This document shows, piece after piece, positions 40,694 through 52,372 of a DNA stretch of 64,000 bases; position 1 is the first letter of the stretch, and each line of letters begins with the position of its first letter. The stretch comes from Asparagopsis taxiformis. Lineage: Eukaryota; Rhodophyta; Florideophyceae; Bonnemaisoniales; Bonnemaisoniaceae. The notes under the pieces are model-generated. The model saw nothing but the letters and a program-made list of their open reading frames with translations. It had not been told where the DNA came from and did no database searches. The translations under genes were made by a program, and so were the position numbers. Location of the stretch: assembly GCA_030407315.1 (NCBI GenBank), contig JALQPE010002459.1:18147-82146 (forward strand), written 5' to 3'.

Positions 40694-42154
40694 ATATAAA
40701 GTAGCTACAGGTGCGATATATCTCCTAAAAAGCTGCTAGCTGCAGAATAAATAGAAGTATACTGTGGTCAACTCTGTATGAACAATTTCAATGCAAGCTG
40801 CCGTCTGCTCGATATGATCGTGAAATGACAGCGAGGATAACAGTAGATAGCAGTCTCTCGCCGTGTGGAAGTTCAGCAGAGATCGAAATAAAGAATTTCA
40901 TCTGGGGGTTAAAGACGATGTGAAATCAAACAGAGGATTCATACTTCAATGCATTGTTTAGACCTGAAGCATGACTTTCAAGTCACGGTGATATCCATGC
41001 TAGTGAAACCAATCATTTGCTGTTATGATATTCCCACTATGACATGAATACGGGATATTTGGCGAGAGGAGTAGAGTGTTTGTATTTGGCAGATGCTGTT
41101 CTGAGCTAGCATGAAGGGCAGGAATCAACAAAGCAGGACGGAGGGTTGCAGGGGGAATCTAAAACCATACTTTAGAATGTTTTCAGAGTGAGTCACATAA
41201 ACGAAAGTGTTTATCCGCTTTGTTGCCAATGGGGTGTCTTACGGAGTCCATCAGGAGGAAATAGAGGACTGCGCTGTTGATCCGTATAATGGATTTTGAT
41301 GTTCGGCTACGTATGCGGTATGAATACAATTTATTTTGTGACAGCTCTTGAAGGAAACGGCAGATGTCGAGTTGACGGGAAGGGAAAAGTCACATTGTGT
41401 TGAGATATATCTTGGATGTGTCCAATGATAAAACGAGACGAATACATCGTTGTGAGAGGCGGTGCTACAGAAAGGTAGAGGTGTGCTACTCCGGGGAAGA
41501 TGATGTCGATTTCATATGTTTCCATCTAGGCCGATACGTGTCGGAGATGGAATTAGGATTGTACACGTGTAGCCATTTGTGGCTTGAAGCGATACAAGCT
41601 ACAAAATATTTGCAGAATGCAAATAACAGACAACTTGAACTACCGTTGAAATAATTAGATAGAATACTTCAGACATATCACAAACGGATAGATAATGTTG
41701 ATAACAATCAACATTGACTCCACAAACAACATTTAAGTGGAGATGAAATGCCCTCTAATAGAGAGAGAGCCATCATCAGAGGAGACAATATCAGATCATC
41801 ATCTGAAATGATCAACTTTGACCAGGATCAAAAACTCTGGTCATAAACAAAAATTAAACTAACTCCACAGTGTATCGAATATTGTCAAGAAAGGTCACAG
41901 GATATTGCGAAGAGAGGAACAAAGATTTGCTACACACGTCACAGAGTCACAGATAGAGTGAGAAAAAACTTATGTTCATAATTGCTGAACTATAATTTTG
42001 TAGTGTTTCGTCCGAGCCGATAAGTTCTGATCAGTCCTCAAGACATATATCTAGATACATGGTTGGAGCGGAGTGGACTGGTCAGGGAGAATTGTGATAC
42101 CCAAACAAAATTAATAGCGATACACTCGTCAAAGAGTGGTGTCCAAAAATTTCC
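40694..42154. other. AT-rich intergenic region; nothing recognised
   Basis: Only short frames with no features. Confidence 0.4.
42146..42150 (-). terminator. RNA polymerase III terminator of the tRNA gene
   Basis: TTTTT on the minus strand, five bases past the tRNA 3' end. Confidence 0.7.
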
Positions 42155-42248
42155 CACCTCCCGCGGGGCTCGAACCCGCGACCAACAGATGCCACTCGCC
42201 GACAGGCCAGGTAAGAGTCTGTCGCTCTACCGACTGAGCTAGGGAGGC
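42155..42248 (-). tRNA. tRNA-Lys (CUU anticodon) with a 21-nt intron
   Basis: On the minus strand: acceptor GCCTCCC pairs with GGGAGGT (one G-T pair), D arm GCTC...GAGC, anticodon stem ACAGA/TCTGT with loop CTCTTA|A, and T arm CGCGGGTTCGAGCCCCGCG. The discriminator base is G. The intron (42191-42211) interrupts after position 37, the standard eukaryotic site. A T-run follows at 42146-42150 (TTTTT), a polymerase III terminator. Confidence 0.95.
42191..42211 (-). other. tRNA-Lys intron
   Basis: 21 nt between A37 and A38 of the anticodon loop. Removing it gives a standard seven-base loop CUCUUAA. Confidence 0.88.
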
Positions 42249-42660
42249 CGATTAATTCTGTAGACGGCGCTGCGTCGTGCTGGAATTCAAATTATCTCAA
42301 ATGCGCAAACTGAAGACTGACCTTACCAACAGCTCAAGATGAACCAATTTTATTTTCATTAAATCAAAGGTACTTTAGCAGCCATTACGAGATATTTTCT
42401 GAAGGTTAAGTACGGAAAAGCAAGGATCCAGGTAGAGTGTCAAGGACTGTGACAGCATATCTTCTGCAACCATGCCTGCAGCAGACATCACACCGGATAC
42501 GTGGTGTATCTGGTTTTACAAGGACGATGCAAAATGGGGAGATAACTTATATTTTACATGATCCGTTCTGAAATCGGAATAACCGAGCTAAATTTGCATG
42601 TTGACCTTCTCAGCATAAACTGGACCGCATTCCCCATTTTCGTGATTCCAGACAAACGTA

Positions 42661-42813
42661 TTATGCGGCTTGAGTCGCATCCGACGTATCTTCGTCTTTT
42701 GATTTTCCACAGTCAACGGCACCAACGAGAGCTATTGTTGGTGAAGAAGCGGATTGAAGATATGGAATAGAAATGGAGATCTCGTTCACGTAAGATTGGC
42801 ATGAATACATCAT
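42661..42813 (-). CDS. Micro-protein with conserved C-terminus, copy 3 (49-50 residues)
   Basis: Begins MMYSCQSYVN and ends CGKSKDEDTSDATQAA, then TAA. Both Asn of the tail are Asp here. A minus-strand TATATATA at 42896-42903 lies about 85 bp upstream. A longer in-frame start at 43017 exists, but the short form fits the size of the other copies. Confidence 0.4.
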   Translation of the reverse strand: MMYSCQSYVNEISISIPYLQSASSPTIALVGAVDCGKSKDEDTSDATQAA

Positions 42814-42903
42814 TCGTTTGTCCAAAGTGGGATTCGGACGCATGTCTGCTGAGACTGGGCCTGGGGTTATGCGAGTTTTCAATAAATTTGCCGAGTATAT
42901 ATA

Positions 42904-44065
42904 TGTGAAAGAGTTCACCAAGAAATGTGCTCTTTCGAAATTCCCACGCTTTACTTTGTGGAAACCCAGTAGAGAAGATTGGCTCATGGAGGACCTCCCG
43001 GGATGTGAACAAATCATCTTGATGCCTCAGTTCGCATACACCACTCATTCAGCACGTTTCATTCGCATTCTTTGGGCAATGTTACGTAAGGGAAGCAGAA
43101 AGTACGGATGGTAAGGATGGAACGGGCTCGAAAGAAATAAGTCTTCGTTAAACGTGTGTGTACGCAACGAGACAGGATGATACCTTGAGTTTGATTTGCT
43201 ATGCGAATAAAACATGATCTGAATTCCCAGATGACTTTTTCGAACGCGAACGTTGCTTTACTATATCAATGGACGGACTCTTCGCGAGCCTATGAACGAA
43301 TTACACCCTGGATCTGTGTTGCAGAATCGTCTAAAATTAAGTAGAAGGAATGGAAGGTGTCGATTGATACGACTGCGGAAAGAAAATTGTTTTGCGGACG
43401 AACACATACACTTGTGGAAACAGCGCAGCTATTTCTGTATCAAGCACATCTACTGTGCGCTGTCTATGAAGGGAAGACAGTAATTGGCGCATCTATGGTT
43501 GGACTACTGATGTCATCATCAACGCGGACAGGGGGATTTAGGCTTGGAACGAATTGCCGGCATTGGGTCGAGTATTGAAAACGTCGTCTACGAGTACAAT
43601 TCAAGAGTGCAATGCGTTTCTAATTTCTTCTCTAAAATAGATGAACACACGCGCGCGTGCAGGACTCGAAACCGGCACATCCTCTACAAATTATTGACAA
43701 AAGTAGGCTTACAGTTGATGTTTTTTATCTCATATTGACGCCTATTTCCGCTCGCTACACTATATCTTCATTACACTATCGAAAAGTGACACGTTTACAT
43801 TTTAGCATTTGGAAAAAATAATTAATAATGTAACTCGCAAATAAATATCTTTGTGACAAGGACTTGTCCATTTGAGCAGCAAATGATATACATCCACATG
43901 GATTCCAAATAGCCTTCGAAAATGGCGATTTTTTTGAACAGCCAAGTCGTTGAAGCGTGCCGTCTGTCGACAAGAAGAATCGTGATCCCATGTGAAGAAG
44001 ACTAGCCCACCTCAGCGTGTGTTATATTGGAACACATGCGTACGACGCATCAACACCAAACGTCT
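42904..44065. other. No gene recognised
   Basis: Contains TTTCGAGTCC-like sequence near 43660 (minus strand) resembling a tRNA T-loop box, but without pairing stems. Confidence 0.35.
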
Positions 44066-44206
44066 TTATGCAGCACTCGTCGCATTAGATGTATCTTTGT
44101 CCTTGTCTTTGTCCTTGTTCCAATCTGCAAATTCTGGGCCTGTATAATGCCACGAGGAAACTCGTGAACACTTCATGGAGGCACCTTGCGTGATCATGCA
44201 CTCCAT
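44066..44206 (-). CDS. Micro-protein with conserved C-terminus, copy 4 (43-46 residues)
   Basis: Begins MECMITQGASMKCSRVSSWH and ends KDKDKDTSNATSAA, then TAA. The KD pair is repeated four times. The frame extends upstream to an ATG at 44416 (116 residues), so the start is uncertain; the short start is chosen for agreement with other copies. TATATG on either strand near 44348-44353 is a weak promoter candidate. Confidence 0.4.
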   Translation of the reverse strand: MECMITQGASMKCSRVSSWHYTGPEFADWNKDKDKDKDTSNATSAA

Positions 44207-44689
44207 TCCATTCAATTCCCTTCTCAAATGATGCACACCTTCAAAGGTCTCAAACCTAATTGTGATGATGGTAAAATCAGCGGAGACTGAGTCGCGAGAT
44301 TCGGACGCGCACAACCTTTGTTCCCTTAAACCATGCCCTACACCATAATGTTTGCTGTATATGTACGCATTCTTGGCTTTCACATCGTATCCTTTCATTG
44401 TAGACGTAGCATGCATACCCTCCCATCAACAATGACAACATGGATGTATGCTTCGGCTCACCTCACAGCTTCCTCGACGATGACGTCCTTTGTTGTGCTC
44501 ATATACCAGATATAAATCTTCACATGTTGGGAAAGCAGGGCACGTAACATGATGTCAGCGTTCAATTCACTAGTTGGCTCAACGTCAATCTCGTTGCTTC
44601 TCTATGCTACGAGAGCAGAAGAGCACACGTTGACGTGGAAACTGTTTCAGCGCCGTATATATCTACAATGGCGACGGACAGCACCCATT

Positions 44690-45088
44690 TCAAGCCAACT
44701 GTTTGCTGTAGAATGCTTGTGAATAGACATGCGACGTGCACGCTCTCCAGATCCAATTACTGCCATCTGAAAGAAGGCATGCAAACCCTCTTTCTGGTGT
44801 AAATAACACAGATGTAAGCTTAGCTCCCCACACAGCTTTCTCGCAATTGTTCGTTCCGATAAACACTGCCAAACCATTGAGGTGATGCTCATACACTCCT
44901 TCAGGGCACTCGCTTTCTGCAGCGCAGAGAATCGCCCACTCAAGATCACATTTCGCAGCAAGAATGCCCACGGTGGGAGAGCAGACGATTGCAGCATGGT
45001 GATACAGTGAGCAGGCGTACAATGCGTTTTCCGGGCTCTGCGCTTGCCATGTGGCATGCTTGTTGACGTGCATGCAGTACTTTAACAC
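44690..45088 (-). CDS. Hypothetical protein, uncertain
   Basis: 132-codon frame (or 127 from the second ATG) with a minus-strand TATATAC about 35 bp upstream of the first ATG. It has nine cysteines but no signal peptide and no known motif. A block EGVYEHHLNGLAVFI weakly resembles EGVHHLRRELNGMECMI in the long version of the frame at 44066-44416. I cannot exclude chance. Confidence 0.2.
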   Translation of the reverse strand: MLKYCMHVNKHATWQAQSPENALYACSLYHHAAIVCSPTVGILAAKCDLEWAILCAAESECPEGVYEHHLNGLAVFIGTNNCEKAVWGAKLTSVLFTPERGFACLLSDGSNWIWRACTSHVYSQAFYSKQLA

Positions 45089-45127
45089 TTTCTAGACCGT
45101 TTCGCATTCAGGTGGCGTATGTATATA

Positions 45128-48100
45128 GCTTCCTTTTTATGCTGGAAATATTCCCGCATGCTTGCGCTCACCACGCCGCTTTTTTCCACGAGGGCGGCTC
45201 GTGTGGTACATGCTGAACAGGAAAGGCAATATCCGAGCATTGAGAAAGAGGCTTCGTATTGTGCTGATAGAGTTTAGTTCATTGCTGTAGTTCATGGATG
45301 AAACTGCACAATTTCACACTACTCATTTTGTCGCTGATGCAAGAGTAGACGATCGAGTATCAAAAGGACGTGAGCAGGCCAGCGCTATGCGTTTCGTGAG
45401 ATTGAAACGGAATGACATAGATGCGATGAATACAGTGCATTTCATTCGTGCGACGCGCGAAGTGTTAGAGCATTCTGAATCTTGATCAAAATCGTAAGCT
45501 TTCTGTATAAACGTGGCCTACATTTTCTGACAATGATAACAAGATAACCGCGTGAGCTCACCACTCAGCATCGGCTGTTATATACGAAAAACAAACAAAT
45601 AGTATCCAAGAAGCGCGAGCACCGTTTGGTTTGAGACATACCACTAGAGTTCATTGTTGTCCACACGAAAAGGCTGACGTCCCTATGTCGGAGGAGCAGG
45701 CGAATGAGCGTTACGCAAGTAGACGCGTTGCGAACATACCGTACGGTAAAACCGCTCAATCTCGTCTACAAACATAGCCGTCCTCTCAGCTCACCGTCGA
45801 ACACACCATTTGTACGCAGCGCGCAACTTGGTGTGGATGGATATGCTTCGTTTGCAGGTGCAGACGTGAATTACGACGACTTTTCCACGGAGATAACCCT
45901 GGGTTATGCGGATGCTGATGTCACCTTCGATACTTACCGAAAAAAAACATATATCTTTTAGACTGCGAATGTGTGGAGGGAGGTCGTTTCAGATATTCAT
46001 AACATTCAACTTTTCATTTCTAAACATACCATAAAGTGAAGAAAAATTCGGATTTGATTTTTTTGTTTATTCAATTGTACAAGACATAGCAAGGCAAACT
46101 CAGACCCAACGGGACTGGCCGTTTGGAAAAGGTGGAATATCTTTTAGAACAAACGCAAACTCTTCTTCTTTGCAAGTTTAATAACGTATCTCCTAAACCT
46201 TGGCTTTAGTTAAGCAGAAACAAAAGTTTCCATACTCAAAATCGGTCCGAAACAAAGCATACAAAAGCAATCACCATGACCACATTCACCGCCTCCATAA
46301 CAGCCTGCTGTTCACTTTCCTCCCTGGTATTCACACACCCTTTCGTCGAAATGAGCAAAGAAGCCCAACTGTCTCTACCCGTCGTGCCTCTTGAAATTTT
46401 CGTCATGGTCATAGCTTCTCCAAGCATACGAGACGCCCCCGTGGACAACAATTTCTCGAATCGCGTTCGTTCTTCACAGAGATAAAGCCGCCAATATTCC
46501 ACCATAGTTATCACTTTCCTTGCTTGATGAAGGGGCGTACGAATATCAAGAATGAAACTCAACGGCAGACTGCTCTGGCGGTGGTAAATGTACTCATGAG
46601 GATAGTCCTGAAATATTGTCTTGCCTGACTCTGACTTTGGAACTTGTTCCCGGTTCGAAGGTTCACTTTATCTTGCACATGGAGTGAAGAAAAGTTGAAA
46701 CAAGCTCCAAGAATAATCGAGACTTGAAAGTATGCGATCACACTCGAAGATATAGAAATTTACTTTGCGTCTCACGCGTGGAATTCTCCGTCACTTTTCG
46801 AGGGTGTTACAACTGTAGTCACGCATTTCAAGAAGGGGAACAATGCGCACTTCGTGATTCGCCTAATTTGTATGAGGTACCATTATTCACAAAGCCACGT
46901 CGGCAGTCAGATTACATCAGCAGCTTAGGATTGTGTGTGCCTAATTTCGGCATGAACATGTCATACGCTACTACCTGGTAGGTTCAATATCGCCATCTCA
47001 GAAATCTTGTGCCTACGCGCACGCAAAGAACAGCTATTCAACTGTATGGCTGATACTCATGAAGGAAATTGGAGTCCTATTTCTTGAACTAACCTTGCAA
47101 GACAACGTGATTGCGGGCAGAAAACAATGGGCGCGGTGTACATTGTGCAGGCAAAATCCTCTGTGGGCATCGTTCTAGACCGCATGCTACAGTTTCCAGC
47201 GAAGAAATAAGTTGGCCGGGAGAGAATACTCCATAATCCACTAGTTGTCTCAGCATTTTCGAGAATAGGGGGCACCTCCTCGTTCTGGCTTTGAGGGAAT
47301 TATCATAACACAGATATGGGCAGAGGAAAAATAGAAGGAATAATATCGGAAATGGGCCGTATATGGCATACGAAACGTGTGATTTTCAAATCGACTAGCT
47401 CAGCAGTCCTATCAGCTCGAGGCATTGAAGAAGCTGCGAAATTATAAGTAGAATATTCAATCTCCTGCTTTCGATTCCATGAATCACAACTGATTTCGAG
47501 CTGACTTCAGCAATTCACCATTGAAAAAAATATGGACAAGACCTCTCATCGCACGTTGGCGGGGCAATTTGACGTTGCCGGTGTTGACTACATCATTCCA
47601 TTGATATGACCAAACCAAATCTTCATCTCATCTCTCGCATGCTTTGCACAGATTGTTTCCGTCATTATTGCCGTCACACAAGGATCCTGTGACTTCAAGT
47701 TCCACGTGGGGTAGACACTTCTCGTAGTTACACTGCATTGGTACTGCCGGCAGGTTCCATAATTGCAATAGAGTTGTTTCACTTTAGTTCATTTGTAATT
47801 GAGGTTCTGTACTGATCAACTTCAGCCATGGTCCTTTCGAGCCCTTGCCGACGGCAAAGTCCCCATCGACACAGTGATACACGTGTGCACTACAGAAGAC
47901 CTGAATTACAGTTCTTTGGTTCTGTAATTCATCCACAAATCAGCCGAATTTCAAACTAGATCGGGCGAATCATGTTTGATTGCTACATTGTTGTTGTACA
48001 CGTGTCGATTAAGGACACGTCGGGACCACAGCAGTTGGTTACACTGGCGCATTGCGCCAGTGCAAGCAATACCCGTGCCGCCTGGTGGCTATCTTGCTGT

Positions 48101-48689
48101 ACATGTACATCCCTTTCGAGTATGGCTGCATATGATCGTGCCATCGAGTCCGTCAGCCGTTACGCAGGGCATCCACACACCACCTTCCAGTCTCGCGTGT
48201 ATGGCTTGAGTTTTCATTTCGAGAAGAAACGCATCGTTCCTCGTTGACGCGCCGTGCAGCCCGACAACCTCTCAAAACGGAATATGGCATAGCACAGCTC
48301 TGCAAGCTCGACGAGTGAGAGGTCCTTTCCCTGCTGATGTTTTGATCCTTTCGATCTACTTTATTGTCTTGCAAGTATTTTCCAATCTCTTCCACCCATC
48401 CAGCTCATGCACAGCAAGGAAAGTAACATCTATGTCGTCATGTGCTTGAAACATTCCAGGTCTTCTGACGTAATACATTTGTAAGTTCCAACGTGACATC
48501 TAGATGATTTCGCTCCGTATCCACAAATCCTACACGCACTGGTGGTTCCAGAAAACACTACCCATGTGACGCGCAAAGAAGTATTATACGCTTCGTTGGA
48601 GGAGGAGATTTCTCTGCTGTGATGTAAAGCGAAATTGCTCTTGAATATATGATGATCTGTACAGAAATACGCGCCCTTGTCGAAAACAG
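45128..48689. other. No gene recognised
   Basis: Short frames only. A near-perfect palindrome ACTGGCGCA-T-TGCGCCAGT lies at about 48044-48062. Confidence 0.4.
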
Positions 48690-48696
48690 TATATAT
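48690..48696 (+). promoter_or_regulatory. TATA-like box of micro-protein copy 5
   Basis: TATATAT, 147-153 bp upstream of the ATG at 48843. Confidence 0.35.
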
Positions 48697-48842
48697 GAAG
48701 CGCTTTCCTTCCCGGTTTTGCGACCTTGCCACCATCAGCTCCCGCACCTGTTCTATCTGTCTCAGCAGACCCTCCAGCAACTGTTTCACAAACCCCGCTG
48801 CAAACACTTCAAGACCCTTTACCACAACTCTGCACTTTCGAA

Positions 48843-48968
48843 ATGATTACGTTCACTTCTTCATCCTCGCGACACGGGCGTGTGTCCCGCTTCACCTTCG
48901 AGCATGGGCTCATTGATTTCCGAAGATCAAAAGATAGGAACACTTCTAACGCAACACAGGCTGCGTAA
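48843..48968 (+). CDS. Micro-protein with conserved NTSNATQAA C-terminus, copy 5 (41 residues)
   Basis: Begins MITFTSSSSRHGRVSRF and ends DFRRSKDRNTSNATQAA, then TAA. The 17-residue tail differs from copy 1 by one residue (K to R) while many codon third bases differ. Same length class as the other copies. Function unknown. Confidence 0.5.
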   Translation: MITFTSSSSRHGRVSRFTFEHGLIDFRRSKDRNTSNATQAA

Positions 48969-50348
48969 TATCGGCCTTCCACCGGCATTGTTTGCGATAA
49001 ACATTCGCAAACGAGTTCACCTGTATTATTGCAATGTAATTGGCTCCAAGCTCCAATGTGTACATATCCGCCACAAGAAATACCTTCTCACCCCACACAT
49101 ATCAAGCTATGTGTATCGGCGTCACGTTCAAAATTAAATGATGCGACAGCATACCCTGGGCTCTAGTTAGGCGTCTGTCCTACCTCAAACCGGAATTCAC
49201 TTCGCAATTATCATTCGTTATCGTAGAGCACGCTGCTCTCACGCATTATTGTTCTTTCCTTGCTGCGAATCCAAAATATTTCGACATATATGCGGGACTA
49301 TCTTGGCCGTAAAGGACCAACACTCCTCGCCAAGATTTTCATATCAAACAAGTTTAGTTTGATTCTTTACTGATCCGAGAGGATATCAGTCATCCAGTTC
49401 AGTCTTACCGGAACTTTCGAGCGATGTAGGGTCGATTGTAGATTTCAAGAATAAAAACCATTTCACTAGTTCTCGTTCCTCGGAAAGCTTGCGAAACTGC
49501 AGACATCGGCAATACTCAATAACACTATGATGTTAGAACATTCAGACTAGACCATTACAAGTGGATGACAATGCGCGTTTTCTCTCTTGCGGATGAGCGT
49601 TGTTTACGTTGAAGTTTTTCTTCGGAGGCAGTCTGGACCAGACACCCATTGTTTCCACACTACCAAGATCAAATCGTGCTCGAAATTCCACCTTCATGGA
49701 ATGTCAGCGATTCATCGAGAGCACACCGTGAACATTTCATGGAAAAAACCAATCACGAGTGACGTGTCATCACATTGTGTCCCAAAAAAGGTGAATCATC
49801 TTGGTGGTAAACAAGAGTCAGCAAGCAATTCTTTTTTTAGAGACTTTTCTCACGTCTATGAGTCTGTAATATCCTATTGTGCTGCTGTTTCTTTGTAGAG
49901 AAACTATTTTCCGTGTAGCATAGTATGATGAATTTATTATACTGTCTACGCTTTGCTTTTGCTTTGCTTTCTAACGTGAATATGTAGAGGACAATTTAAC
50001 AGCATATCTAGAATAAAATCCAAGCTTTCTTTCAATCCTGACTAGTATTGTCATTCAATCGGACACTTTCATATTGCCACGGTGTTCAGAGGAGAGCAGA
50101 AGAATGCCATCGAAGCGGTCTGCTGGACATTTGCCCTTCCCTCCTCGTCCTCTGGAATCCATTCTTCAGCACATTCGTGGCAAAGTTATTCTTGCCATAA
50201 TATCAAACAGCTCCCTATGAGTAGTACATATACGTTTTAATATCTCCTATGGGCAAATCTATAGCTTAAACCGACCCATTGATTCGCAGCTATCTTTCTG
50301 CACTACAACTTCTACAACTTTTCTTATCCGTAAGCTGAGCGACAAACT
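48969..50348. other. No gene recognised
   Basis: Short frames only; a 103-codon frame at 49587-49898 has no recognisable feature. Confidence 0.35.
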
Positions 50349-50492
50349 ATGCCGCCTGTCAAGAACAAAGGTTCAGGAGACAAACGTCCCGGGCCGTCAA
50401 AGCCTGTTATTGTGTGGAAATTGAAAGTCAAACCCATGGATTTCAGTAGAGGTCCGAACAAGAGCACCTCTGATGCCACTCCGGCTGTATAA
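50349..50492 (+). CDS. Micro-protein with diverged C-terminus, copy 6 (47 residues)
   Basis: Begins MPPVKNKGSGDKRPGPSKPV and ends MDFSRGPNKSTSDATPAV, then TAA. The tail keeps DF, N/K, TS-D-AT-x-A at the same distance from the stop. The N-terminal half is basic and Pro-rich, unlike the other copies. TATAGC lies about 85 bp upstream, a weak promoter candidate. This is the most distant copy. Confidence 0.35.
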   Translation: MPPVKNKGSGDKRPGPSKPVIVWKLKVKPMDFSRGPNKSTSDATPAV

Positions 50493-51951
50493 TGGAGTGG
50501 TATGAGACAGAATGCTTCTCGCCGACAGCGAGGCGGAAGCTTTGTTCGCATTGCGTTCATCATCCTGGATTCTGCAGAATATTCTAGGATAGTAGAAGGG
50601 AAATTGAGGTCACGGTTGAAGATATGGTTTCATGTTTGTCACCGGACATGAATCTATGAGATGGTGTGATTTTAGTTAGAATAGCCGTTCTCTTCTCCAT
50701 TGGTGAAATATGTGAGAGTTGTTGGGAGCACCAAACTGTCGTTCACTGATGAAAAGTAAAGAAAGTCGGTCATGTGTGGTCTGAAATCGGGTGTACAACA
50801 ACGATCACATGCGCAGCGATGATGTTTCAACAGGATTTGATATTGCCAAAATTTGTGACTGAAAGAACCGACGTGCCTAAGAACTGTGACGAGAATCAAT
50901 CGATCACCACCTCTATCATTTGGATAAGCGTTCACTGCTGAAATGATTATGATTAACTAGGCTATTTGGCGGCAAAATGCGAGGATGCTATTATTGGCAG
51001 GTGTGTTCCACGCCATCTCATAACAGAGAGGAAGCACACATCAAATCCAGTGAACAAAATGAACGAGTTTGTCAGTCAAATGCGTCATACGCGTTGCCAC
51101 CATGTTGGCATGATATTTACACATGCCACGTCAACGCACGATTCAGCCTCAAATGGTCCTTGAAGGCGCGAATGCTTCACGGCATGAGGACCAAATTAGC
51201 GGCGCACGGAAAACTAAATTACATGAGAGAGAATCCATTGGCCAGTGTTGAAATTTACCAAAAAACATTTTATCAATTTTAATCCATGGGTTGGAATCAA
51301 AGACGCAAGATGCAGAGTCCAATCACTGCAGTGACTCCAATCGCGTCCAACGGAATCGTTAGGGATGCAACAGACATGTAACTGTCTGTTTTGGCGTGGC
51401 CGATGCGTTGGTTTCGAAGATGCTTGGCCAGTTACCGCTATTCATCGATATCGACGCTGAGAGATTTTCATTGCTTGGGATGGTGGCGCACAGCAGGCAT
51501 GATTCGATTCATGCTTGGCGCATTGGCTACGAGCGGAACTCCAGGCCGCTCTGGTGCAAGTCAAACAATTCTAATCCGTTGCGTGGCGCGAGCTCACCGC
51601 CATGACATGATAATAGCTGACCTCGCGAGGGAGCCTCCTTGACGATAATTCGTAGAGCAGTCCATGTGGTCTGACGCGGAACGATTTTGAAAAATATGCC
51701 AAATTTACTCGTGCGTAGCGTTCAGATAGCTCCCCTTTTGACCAAACAGTTGTCGTAGTACCCAGCAACACTAAAATGTTTCATAGTGGCTGCTCCAACT
51801 CCAGCAACGCCATATTTTCCAACTTTGCTTATCTCAGTACTGACGTCAGCGTTCCAGTAAGTACCATAATTGCTATTCGGAAATGATCGATGGCTCATCC
51901 GCTCTTTTTTCAGTGTCTCAGTACGGATATCGTGATACAGTGCGAGCCTAA
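50493..51951. other. No gene recognised
   Basis: Several 60-100-codon frames without features. Confidence 0.35.
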
Positions 51952-51964
51952 CAAAGGAGAGAAG
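51952..51964 (+). other. Polypurine-tract copy outside the Gypsy-2A 5' LTR
   Basis: CAAAGGAGAGAAG, identical to the 13 bases preceding the 3' LTR (57157-57169). The bases before it are not element-like. Confidence 0.7.
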
Positions 51965-52301
51965 TGGTGCACGCACGCGAAGACAGTACGTATCACCGTC
52001 TGCAATATATTGTGCACTTTCCCCGGCTACCATTATTACTGATTAATAGTGGTACGCACTGATTACAGTACAGAAGTGAACGTTCCGGGAGTCTTGTGAT
52101 TGAATCACTGCGATATCGATACATCGAACCTTTAGAGAGAAAGGATGAGCGGCATCGTCACTAGTGGAATTTCTACTGATGTGGTACAAGAATCCGGATT
52201 AGAAAGGAGGTCATGATGTACATATAATCCGACTGGCAGGGGAAATAAACAAAAGGAGCCAGCACACTAGCGGCAGTTTACTATTGCCCTACTGTTAGCC
52301 A
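51965..52301 (+). repeat. Gypsy-2A 5' LTR
   Basis: Followed directly by AAGTGATCACTT (52302-52313), a perfect 12-bp palindrome at the primer-site position. ATATAATC near the end of the LTR is a promoter candidate. Confidence 0.93.
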
Positions 52302-52313
52302 AAGTGATCACTT
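52302..52313 (+). promoter_or_regulatory. Palindromic putative primer-binding site
   Basis: AAGTGATCACTT. Gypsy-1 has GTGATCACTT at the same position. It does not begin TGG as sites for tRNA 3' ends do. Confidence 0.45.
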
Positions 52314-52372
52314 AGCTTCTGAGCAATCATCGTGAGGCCTATCTGAGCTTCATCTCTCTTAAGCTCTCTAGT

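Noticed and set aside
43640..43690. tRNA-like GGTTTCGAGTCC box on the minus strand
   Set aside because: The T stem does not pair and no D arm, anticodon arm or acceptor can be drawn.
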